Origin: AP-15 sp035570595
GTDB lineage: Bacteria; Pseudomonadota; Alphaproteobacteria; ATCC43930; CGMCC-115725
DNA length: 42,607 nucleotides
Direction of reading: 5' to 3'
Assembly (NCBI GenBank): GCA_035570595.1
Contig: DATMLF010000246.1
Span: 1-42,607 of the forward strand
Under the pieces are notes generated by a model. It was not told where the DNA came from. It did not search any database and saw only the letters and a list, made by a program, of their open reading frames with translations. Shown here piece after piece: positions 27,907-34,060 of the stretch. Numbering within the stretch: position 1 is the first letter of the stretch; every line of letters begins with the position of its first letter. The translations under genes were made by a program, and so were the position numbers.

Positions 27907-28008
27907 GTCGGGGTGTCGCGCCCGCGCGGGGGTTGCGCCGCGACGATCGCGGTGTAGCCGGGGTCTTGGCCGAAGTCGGGGTGTCGCGCCCGCGCGGGGG
28001 TTGCGCCG
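27907..28008 (+). repeat. 34-bp perfect direct repeat, two copies 34 bp apart
   Basis: The same 34 bases occur at 27907-27940 and 27975-28008, beginning GTCGGGGTGTCGCGCCCGCG and ending GGGTTGCGCCG. They are separated by exactly 34 bp (period 68). Each copy contains the 10-bp palindrome CCCGCGCGGG. The period is not a multiple of three, so this is not a protein repeat. It begins 25 bp after der. Confidence 0.85.
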
Positions 28009-28048
28009 GTGGCGGCCGCGGTATTTGTATGGGGCGGGCGATCCGTTC

Positions 28049-28108
28049 AGGAGGGCGAAAAATGCAGGAGGGGAGAAAAATGCCGAAAGCGAGAAAAATT
28101 CCGAAAGC
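28049..28108 (+). repeat. Duplicated ribosome-binding site/start unit and 18-bp tandem repeat
   Basis: AGGAGGG-6 nt-ATG occurs twice: 28049-28064, then 28066-28082 as AGGAGGGG-6 nt-ATG, in the same frame and 18 bp apart. Immediately after, an 18-bp near-perfect tandem repeat (28073-28090 and 28091-28108, one mismatch) encodes the KMPKARKIPKA start of the protein. Confidence 0.75.
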
Positions 28109-28457
28109 GATCATGGTTCTTGTGTTTCTGGCGTCGGCGGCGGCAATGCCGGCCTGGGGCCAAACCGCACCCTCTCGCCCCGCTTCGCGCGCCGCCGCGG
28201 CGGCCGCCGCCGGGCCCGCCAGCGGCGGATTTTCGTCCGAACAGGCGGCAAAGGCGCATTGTCCAGGCGACGCGATCGTCTGGGCCAATCTCGGCGGCTC
28301 CAAGGCCTACCATCTGAGCGGCGACCGCTATTACGGCAAGACCAGGCACGGCAGCTACATGTGCCGGAAGGAGGCCGACCAAGCGGGCTTTCACGCCGCC
28401 GGCCGTCGCCCCGCCAAGGCCGCCGCCACGGGCGCGAGCCCCAAGACGACCCACTGA
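28080..28457 (+). CDS. Small secreted protein with YYGxTxxGxYMC motif
   Basis: The 125-residue protein starts with a lysine-rich n-region and a hydrophobic signal peptide (about 11-27, ending PAWGQ). An alanine-rich linker follows, then a conserved-looking C-terminal domain: CPGDAIVWANLGGSKAYHLS, GDRYYGKTRHGSYMCRKEAD and QAGFHAAG. The motif of a tyrosine/histidine pair, GDRYYG, one or two Cys and a following AxxAG is familiar from short secreted proteins of alphaproteobacteria and recalls Ada-like small metal-binding folds; the function is unknown. ATG 28080 and ATG 28062 both have strong ribosome-binding sites, so two forms differing by six residues are possible. Confidence 0.75.
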   Translation: MPKARKIPKAIMVLVFLASAAAMPAWGQTAPSRPASRAAAAAAAGPASGGFSSEQAAKAHCPGDAIVWANLGGSKAYHLSGDRYYGKTRHGSYMCRKEADQAGFHAAGRRPAKAAATGASPKTTH

Positions 28458-28526
28458 TGCGGCCCGGCATGGGCGATGATCGCCTCGTGCTGCCAACTTA
28501 GCAAACGACTCCGCTCGCCTCCTATC

Positions 28527-28627
28527 CGTCGCCCCCGCGCAGGCGGGGGTCCAGGGCCTGCCCCTGGCTAGAACAGGGGGCAAGCGCTCGCTGGCCGCCC
28601 TGGGTTCCCGCTTTCGCGGGAATGACG
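28527..28627 (+). repeat. Interspersed inverted repeat, type D
   Basis: The element has arms CGTCGCCCCCGCGCAGGCGG (28527-28546) and, at the right end, TTCCCGCTTTCGCGGGAATGACG (28605-28627), with GGTCCAGGG and CCCTGGG also paired. It resembles the common GTCATTCCCGCGAAAGCGGG dispersed repeat of proteobacteria. It fills part of the 360-bp gap 28458-28817; no gene is seen in the rest of that gap. Confidence 0.65.
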
Positions 28628-28817
28628 AAGAGGTATGGGGATAGCCGCAGCGCTTGTCGCCGACGGCGACAGCCGCCCGGCAAATCCACGATCCGCAAAC
28701 CTAGGGCTACGGCGGTCGCCAAGACCGGCGGGAACGCGGCGGCGCTTGCCCGCGTACAACTCGAAGGCGACAACTCGCCGGCGCCGTCCAAAGCTCGGGT
28801 TGAAAGAGGGGCGCGAA

Positions 28818-29567
28818 ATGCGGCAGGCGGTCAAAGCCACCGGGATCGTTGCGCACGTCCTCGCCGCGCTGTGGGCGACCGGCGCCGCGGCTGCCGATAC
28901 GAGCATGGGGCTGCCTGAGGTCACGGTGACCGCGCCGCCGATCACGCCGCAATACAAGAAATGGAGCCCCTATCTCGGCAACATGCGGGTCGAAGAGAAG
29001 AAATGGCCGGCCATCCCGTGCGCGAGCTCCCGGATCGCGTCGGCGGCACCCGGCACTTGCCAGACCGGGCCGCAGATGAGCCCGGCCGCGCTCGGCACAT
29101 CGCAAGGAGCGTCGTCGGTCCAAATCTCGAACTGCACGATCGCGCACGACCTCGTCATGACCGCGACCGCTGATTTGAAGATCGAAGCCGACGTCATGAC
29201 GTTCGACCCGGATTACGTCAGCGGTATCGGCTTTCAGCACCGCGCCTGTTATGTCGAGGCCGGCTACAGCGACCTGCGCGAAGACTTTCCCGACATGAAC
29301 CAGATGACGCGCAGCGGGCTTTCGTGGCGCGATTTTCGCGAAAGCGGCGACGTCAGCATCATGGACTTTTCGCAAGGGCCGGCCGACTGCCGGGCTTTCG
29401 AAAAGCGCGGCCCGCGCTGGAGCGGCGGCTATGTCTGGGTGATCCACGCGAGCTTTTGCCGCGCCGACGGGCACCCGGTCGACCCAGCCGACCTCGACCG
29501 AGTGCTCGGTTTGCTGCAGGTCCGGCAATATGAGTCGCGCGGCAATCTGCGGCCGGCGCCGCGCTAG
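28818..29567 (+). CDS. Secreted six-cysteine protein, unknown function
   Basis: I do not recognise this 249-residue protein. It has a signal peptide (about 1-26, VAHVLAALWATGAAAA) and a mature part with PEVTVTAPPITPQYKKW near the start, a motif reminiscent of TonB-type or linker sequences. Six cysteines are spread through it (in AIPCASS, GTCQTG, SNCTIAH, HRACYVEA, ADCRAF and SFCRADG), suggesting three disulfides in the periplasm. ATG 28818 is preceded by GAAAGAGG (28802-28809); longer readings start inside the upstream repeat. The C-terminal half contains WSGGYVWVIHASFCR. It has good codon structure and is likely a real gene. Confidence 0.7.
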   Translation: MRQAVKATGIVAHVLAALWATGAAAADTSMGLPEVTVTAPPITPQYKKWSPYLGNMRVEEKKWPAIPCASSRIASAAPGTCQTGPQMSPAALGTSQGASSVQISNCTIAHDLVMTATADLKIEADVMTFDPDYVSGIGFQHRACYVEAGYSDLREDFPDMNQMTRSGLSWRDFRESGDVSIMDFSQGPADCRAFEKRGPRWSGGYVWVIHASFCRADGHPVDPADLDRVLGLLQVRQYESRGNLRPAPR

Positions 29568-29916
29568 TGTTAAGACCCATTGAGAAGATTCCCTTGGCGT
29601 CCGCGGCCAATGTTCAGATCAAACATCCTGCCACACCTGCGAGGGCCGGTGCCCATGTCAGGTATGGGTCCGGCCTCCGCCGGGAAGGCCAGGGAAGGTG
29701 CACCGCGCTGAATCATCCGAATACCTCTAAGCGCTGGCGGGCATTCGGTCAGGCGGCGGTCCGCCGGGCCGGCGGCCATGACTCGGCGCGGGACGACCGC
29801 CACCGCAAAAAAATCGTGAGAGCCGCATCCGTTTCGGGCGCCGCCGCGTAGGGGCTGGCAGGGGCATGACGGCGGCAAATCCTGCCGCAGCCGTCCCAAC
29901 CCCGAGGAGGCTTCTC
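29568..29916 (+). other. Gap without a convincing gene
   Basis: This 349-bp stretch has short open readings on both strands, but none with a ribosome-binding site, a recognisable motif or typical codon use. It ends in CGAGGAGG (29903-29910), the ribosome-binding site of the fasciclin gene. No clear promoter or terminator is visible. Confidence 0.5.
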
Positions 29917-30468
29917 ATGAATATCAGGCTAGTCGGCGCAACCGCCGTGATCGCGCTGAGCTTGGGTGCGGGCGCGGTGGCGGCAATGGACCCGATGGTC
30001 GGCGGCGCCGCGATGTACCCGAGCAAGAACATCGTGCAAAACGCGGTCAACTCGCCGGACCACACGACCCTGGTCGCCGCGGTCAAGGCGGCGGGGCTCG
30101 TCCCGACTCTCGAAGGCCCGGGCCCGTTCACGGTCTTTGCCCCGACCAACGAGGCGTTCGCCGCATTGCCGGCCGGCACCGTCCAAACTCTGCTGCAGCC
30201 CGACAACAAGGCCGAGCTCGCCAAGGTCCTGACCTACCACGTGGTTCCCGGCCGCTATGACGCGGCGAGCCTGGAGCACGACGTGCGGACGACCCCCGGC
30301 GGGCGAGTTTCGCTGACGACTGCCGAAGGCGAGCCGCTGATCGTGTCGTGGGGCGACAACAGCCTGTGGATCACCGACCAGAAGGGCGACACCGCCCGCG
30401 TCACGATCCCCGACGTCTACCAGTCGAACGGCGTGATCATGGTCGTCGACAAGGTGCTGATGCCGTAG
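29917..30468 (+). CDS. Fasciclin (FAS1) domain secreted protein
   Basis: The 183-residue protein has a signal peptide (1-23, ending AVAA) and a single FAS1 domain. The H1 box is GPFTVFAPTNEAFAALPAGT (about 69-88), the YH motif is LTYHVVPGRY (about 105-114), and the closing strand is NGVIMVVDKVLMP. FAS1 domains mediate adhesion or ligand binding outside the cytoplasm. ATG 29917 has GAGGAGG seven bases upstream. Single-domain FAS1 proteins of this kind are common in alphaproteobacteria. It precedes the Tat/DUF4331 cluster by 288 bp, so a functional link is only suggested. Confidence 0.9.
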   Translation: MNIRLVGATAVIALSLGAGAVAAMDPMVGGAAMYPSKNIVQNAVNSPDHTTLVAAVKAAGLVPTLEGPGPFTVFAPTNEAFAALPAGTVQTLLQPDNKAELAKVLTYHVVPGRYDAASLEHDVRTTPGGRVSLTTAEGEPLIVSWGDNSLWITDQKGDTARVTIPDVYQSNGVIMVVDKVLMP

Positions 30469-30490
30469 CCCGGCGGCTGTCGGTCTCAGG

Positions 30491-30625
30491 CAACCTGCTG
30501 GAATGGGGCAACCTGCGGGTGGGCTGCCTCTTAATACCGAAAAACCCGCGCGTATTACCGGCGGCAAAAACCATGTTACTGTTTAACAAGCGGTTTAACA
30601 GTTAACGTAGAAAAATTGCGGTATT
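30491..30625 (+). promoter_or_regulatory. Short-repeat, AT-richer control region before the Tat/DUF4331 cluster
   Basis: Within 288 bp of non-coding DNA, CAACCTGC occurs twice (30491-30498 and 30509-30516, 18 bp apart). GTTTAACA occurs twice (30581-30588 and 30593-30600, 12 bp apart), followed by the palindrome GTTAAC (30601-30606). AATACC (30533-30538) is mirrored by GGTATT (30620-30625). The arrangement suggests regulator binding sites; the regulator is unknown. Confidence 0.4.
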
Positions 30626-30756
30626 GCGTGAACCGATTACCCGCGAGCGCGTTTGATGGCCTGGAATGCAAGCTTGACCGTACTTGGGAAAAACGACGAC
30701 GCGAGGACATCTCGATCGATCGCTCAGTAATCCATGGTAAAGAAAAGGAGACAACT

Positions 30757-31023
30757 GTGTCAAAGCTGACCCGACGCTCGTTTCTGCAGCAAACCCCGGT
30801 AGGTGCGGCAACCCTCAGCGTGCTGCCGGCGATGCCGGCTTTGGCAGCCTTTGGCCACTCGCCGCAAGCGGTGGCGCCCCCATTGTCCGCTGCCTCTCCC
30901 GGCTCGATGGTCATCCATGTCAACGATGTCGCGACCGGCGAGATGAGCGTCCTTGTGGGTGCGCGGGAGGTCGTGCTGCGCGATCCCCGGCTTGTTGCGT
31001 ACTTCATTGAAGCTGCCCGCTAG
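30757..31023 (+). CDS. Short Tat-signal protein of unknown function
   Basis: The 88-residue protein begins SKLTRRSFLQQTPVGAA, a twin-arginine signal (RRSFLQ) with cleavage likely after ALA at about residue 30, so the mature peptide is only about 58 residues. The mature part contains a conserved-looking block MVIHVNDVATGEMSVLVGAR followed by EVVLRDPRLVAYFIEAAR. There is no cysteine and only one or two histidines, so it does not look like a classical cofactor enzyme. The start is GTG 30757, preceded by AAAGGAG (30744-30750). An in-frame reading from 30616 lacks a ribosome-binding site and would bury the Tat motif. The DUF4331 gene follows after 67 bp. Confidence 0.75.
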   Translation: MSKLTRRSFLQQTPVGAATLSVLPAMPALAAFGHSPQAVAPPLSAASPGSMVIHVNDVATGEMSVLVGAREVVLRDPRLVAYFIEAAR

Positions 31024-31090
31024 AGCGGGGCCAAACACAGCCCTATCCAACATAAAGCACCCGTCGCTTTTAGGATTGAGAGGAGGTGAC

Positions 31091-32455
31091 ATGTCATCCC
31101 ATCGTGAAGCCCCCGAGATTTCCAAGGACCCGGTGGCCGACAACACCGATGTCTACGCCTTTGTGAGCCCGAACAACCCGAACACGGTCACCCTGATCGC
31201 CAATTACATTCCGTTGGAGTGGCCGCCCGGTGGGCCGAACTTTTACGAGTTCGGCGACGATGTGCTTTACGAGATCAACATCGACAATGACGGCGATGGG
31301 CGCGCCGACATCACCTATCAATTCAACTTCCGGACCTCGGTGCAAAATCGTGACACCTTTCTATACAATACCGGACCGATCAGCTCGTTGACGGATCCGA
31401 ATTGGAATGTGCGCCAGTTGTATTCAGTGACCCGAGTGAAGAATGGCCGAGAGACCGTCCTCGGCGACGCGCTCGCCTCGCCGCCGTGCAACATCGGGCC
31501 TTTTTCCACACCGGACTACGACACGCTGGCGCAGGAAGCGATCCACGTCTTGCCGAGTGGCGAAACGGTGTTCGCCGGGCAGCGCGCCGAGGGGTTCTAT
31601 GTCGATTTGGGTTCGGTCTTCGACCTTCTCGATCTGCGGCCGTTCCAGAATCTGCATATCAATCCGATGGCCGCCGCCCCGGGCGTCGATGGGACCAACC
31701 GGCTCAACGTCCACACCATGGCGATCCAGCTGCCCAAAAGCATGCTGACCCGCGACGGCTCCAATCCCACGAATCCAGCCGACCCGCGCTCGGTCATCGG
31801 CGTCTATGCGTCGGCCAGTCGGCGCAAGGCGATTATCTTTGGGTCTAACGGCGAGGTCGAAGAATACGGACCATGGGTACAAGTTTCGCGGCTCGGCAAC
31901 CCCTTGTTCAACGAAGTCATAATCCCGCTTGGGCTCAAGGACTTCTGGAACTCGCAGTCGCCCAATAAAGACAGGCAGTTCGTCAAATATGTCGAATACC
32001 CGGAGGTCCCACAGCGGCTGGTGGAGGTCTATCCCGGAGTTTTCCCCGATTTGGCCGCTTATAAAAAAGCTCGAGCCGACCTGGTGGCGATTCTGCTTAC
32101 CGGCATCCCGACGGGCATCATCGCCGGTTTCCAGAACTCCACCGGGTCAACACCCGCGGATCTGCTGCGACTGAACATGGCCATTCCACCGACGGCAGCT
32201 CCGAACATCCTCGGGATCCTGGGGGGCGACCTCGCCGGGTTCCCCAATGGGCGCCGGGTAATGGACGATGTCTTTACGATCGAGTTGCGTGCCCTCGCCG
32301 GCCTTACGATCCCGCTGGTCGACCCTTCTTACACCCCGGACGCTGCTGCATCCGCGGTCACGGACGGCCTTGACCCGAGCGACATCGCCTCCCCGTTCCT
32401 GACGAGTTTTCCCTATCTGGGAATACCATATTCCGGTTTCTACAACCCGAGTTGA
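31091..32455 (+). CDS. DUF4331 family protein
   Basis: The 454-residue protein starts MSSHREAPEISKDPVADNTD, the hallmark N-terminus of DUF4331, and continues with VYAFVSPNNPNTVTLIANYIP. A calcium-loop-like DxDxDG motif is visible: Asp65, Asp67, Asp69 and Asp73 in INIDNDGDGRADI. Other family features are NVHTMAIQLP and RVMDDVFTIELRALAG. The family function is not established. No signal peptide is present, although many family members are secreted. ATG 31091 has a perfect AGGAGGTGA just upstream. Base composition is lower in GC and codon choice less biased than in neighbouring core genes, suggesting transfer. Confidence 0.88.
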   Translation: MSSHREAPEISKDPVADNTDVYAFVSPNNPNTVTLIANYIPLEWPPGGPNFYEFGDDVLYEINIDNDGDGRADITYQFNFRTSVQNRDTFLYNTGPISSLTDPNWNVRQLYSVTRVKNGRETVLGDALASPPCNIGPFSTPDYDTLAQEAIHVLPSGETVFAGQRAEGFYVDLGSVFDLLDLRPFQNLHINPMAAAPGVDGTNRLNVHTMAIQLPKSMLTRDGSNPTNPADPRSVIGVYASASRRKAIIFGSNGEVEEYGPWVQVSRLGNPLFNEVIIPLGLKDFWNSQSPNKDRQFVKYVEYPEVPQRLVEVYPGVFPDLAAYKKARADLVAILLTGIPTGIIAGFQNSTGSTPADLLRLNMAIPPTAAPNILGILGGDLAGFPNGRRVMDDVFTIELRALAGLTIPLVDPSYTPDAAASAVTDGLDPSDIASPFLTSFPYLGIPYSGFYNPS

Positions 32456-32484
32456 TAAGGACGACCACCCGCTTGGTGATTACT

Positions 32485-32524
32485 CGGAGGAGCCCGGCGG
32501 AGTGCCGGCTCCCGGCCTCCTCCG
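32485..32524 (+). terminator. Strong hairpin after DUF4331
   Basis: CGGAGGAG (32485-32492) pairs with CTCCTCCG (32517-32524), enclosing a second stem CCGGC/GCCGG (32494-32498 and 32504-32508). It is followed by TGTTTC, only a weak T-run. It is 30 bp past the DUF4331 stop and could attenuate transcription into the next two genes or protect the mRNA end. Confidence 0.5.
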
Positions 32525-32617
32525 CTGTTTCAGGGCTTATTTGCGGGTGAGCAAGATCCGGATGGGCTGGTGTCGAACACGAGGTTCAAGAACAACGGCC
32601 GAGAGGAGGCCAGGACA

Positions 32618-32938
32618 ATGGCTGAGCAACACATTGACCGTGTCCATCCCGAAAGCATTGTGCTGGATATCGGCCGGGACGTCGGGGCACTCGTCATCTA
32701 TACCGAGGCTGCATTGCATGGTAGGGAAATCGAGGTCAGCCCGCGGGGGAGTGCGGCGCGCGTCCATGTCGAGGTGCTGGAGCGGCGGATAAACGGCAGG
32801 CCGGTCTTTGCCGCGGTGTTTCCCGGGCTGCGCGCCGGCGACTACGACATTTGGGAAGACGCCGCCCAATCCAGCGGCACCGTGACGATTGTCGGGGGCG
32901 AGGTCGCGACCGTCGACTGGCGACAAAATTCGCCGTGA
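32618..32938 (+). CDS. Small beta-rich protein coupled to the NiCoT gene
   Basis: This 106-residue protein has no signal peptide or membrane segment. It reads HPESIVLDIGRDVGALVIYT near the N-terminus, then HGREIEVSPRGSAARVHVEV, LERRINGRPVFAAVFPGLRA and GDYDIWEDA, and ends with VTIVGGEVATVDWRQ. The end (PGLRAGDYDIW, then VTIVGGEVATVDW) resembles transthyretin-like or carboxypeptidase-regulatory beta-sandwich domains; this is a visual resemblance only. ATG 32618 has GAGGAGG (32603-32609). Its stop overlaps the GTG of the NiCoT gene (GTGA at 32935), so the two products are probably made together, suggesting a role linked to metal uptake. Confidence 0.75.
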   Translation: MAEQHIDRVHPESIVLDIGRDVGALVIYTEAALHGREIEVSPRGSAARVHVEVLERRINGRPVFAAVFPGLRAGDYDIWEDAAQSSGTVTIVGGEVATVDWRQNSP

Positions 32939-34026
32939 GGCTGCGGTCGGAGCCCGGTCTGACCGACGTGGTCGGCCCGGTCGGTCGAACCCGGCGGCGG
33001 GCGAGCGCCTTGCGGCGGCGGATCGCCGGGATTTACGCTCTGCTGACCCTCGCCAACCTCGGCGCGTGGGTATTGGCGGCGCTGGTGTTTCGGGGCCAGC
33101 CGGTCCTGCTCGGCACCGCGCTCCTTGCTTATGGGTTTGGCCTGCGTCACGCGGTCGACGCCGATCACATCGCGGCGATCGACAACGCGACGCGCAAGCT
33201 GATGCAGCAAGGCAAGCGGCCGGTCGGGGTCGGCCTGTTCTTTGCGATGGGCCACTCGACCGTCGTGATGCTGGCGGTGGCCGGTGTCGCCGGCGCGGCG
33301 ACGGCGCTCAACGGGTCCTTCGGCTGGTTCAAGGCGGTCGGCAGCGTCGTCGGCGCCGGCGTCTCCGCAGCGTTCCTGTTCGCGATCGCCGCCGTCAATG
33401 TGGTCGTCCTGCACGGTGTGTGGCGGGCCTTCCGGCGCGTCCGCAAGGGGGGCCGCTATGTCGACGAGGATCTCGACCTGCTGCTCAACAGCCGCGGCCT
33501 GCTCGCGCGCTTGTTCCGGCCGCTCTTCCGGCTCGTCGGCGAAAGCTGGCACATGTACCCGCTCGGCTTCCTGTTCGGGCTCGGGTTCGACACCGCGACC
33601 GAAATCGCGCTGCTCGCGGTCTCGGCGGCCGCGGTCGCCAAAGGCGCCTCGATCTGGGCCATCCTGCTGTTCCCCGCCCTGTTTGCTGCTGGGATGTCGC
33701 TGATCGACACGACCGACGGGGTCCTGATGCTTGGCGCCTACCGCTGGGCGTTCATCAACCCGATACGCAAGCTATACTACAATTTGGTTATCACCTTTGT
33801 GTCGGTGATGGTCGCGGTGGTGATCGGCGCCGTCGAAACGCTGGGGCTGATGGGTGGCCGGTTCGCGCTGAAAGGCGGCTTCTGGGACGGCGTCGCCGCG
33901 CTGAACGGCAATTTCACCGCGCTCGGCTTTGCCGTCGTCGGCCTCTTCGTCGCGGCGTGGGCCAGCGCGGCCGTCGTCTACCGCTACCGGCGCCTCGACG
34001 AAATTCCGGCGGCCTCCGCCGAGTGA
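32935..34026 (+). CDS. NiCoT nickel/cobalt transporter (HoxN/NixA family)
   Basis: This 363-residue inner-membrane permease takes up Ni2+ and/or Co2+. It has eight predicted helices and all three family signatures: RHAVDADHIAAID in helix 2 (His72, Asp75, Asp77, His78), FFAMGHSTVV (about 102-111), and LGFDTATEIALLAV. Selectivity between nickel and cobalt cannot be read from the sequence. The start is GTG 32935, overlapping the preceding stop; the first 25 residues are a basic cytoplasmic tail. No urease, hydrogenase, Ni-SOD or cobalamin gene occurs in the window, so the consumer of the metal is unknown. Confidence 0.93.
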   Translation: MRLRSEPGLTDVVGPVGRTRRRASALRRRIAGIYALLTLANLGAWVLAALVFRGQPVLLGTALLAYGFGLRHAVDADHIAAIDNATRKLMQQGKRPVGVGLFFAMGHSTVVMLAVAGVAGAATALNGSFGWFKAVGSVVGAGVSAAFLFAIAAVNVVVLHGVWRAFRRVRKGGRYVDEDLDLLLNSRGLLARLFRPLFRLVGESWHMYPLGFLFGLGFDTATEIALLAVSAAAVAKGASIWAILLFPALFAAGMSLIDTTDGVLMLGAYRWAFINPIRKLYYNLVITFVSVMVAVVIGAVETLGLMGGRFALKGGFWDGVAALNGNFTALGFAVVGLFVAAWASAAVVYRYRRLDEIPAASAE

Positions 34027-34060
34027 CGACCCGCTGGGAATACGAGCGTCTGCCGCGCCC

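Noticed and set aside
27907..28008. Minimal CRISPR array (two repeats, one spacer of 34 bp).
   Set aside because: Only two repeats, no cas genes, a very GC-rich repeat, and the position between two close genes favours a simple duplication.
29567..29851. 94-codon plus-strand reading after the six-cysteine protein gene.
   Set aside because: No ribosome-binding site, no motif and atypical composition; treated as non-coding gap.
30481..30530. Possible cobalamin riboswitch: CTCAGGCAACCTGC resembles a B12 box upstream of a Ni/Co transporter cluster.
   Set aside because: Other conserved riboswitch elements (GCCACTG, GGGAAGG and the core stems) are absent upstream, and the region just before is fasciclin coding sequence.
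32536..32926. Minus-strand readings opposite the small beta-rich protein and the NiCoT start.
   Set aside because: They lack ribosome-binding sites, and the plus-strand frames have family motifs and coupling.
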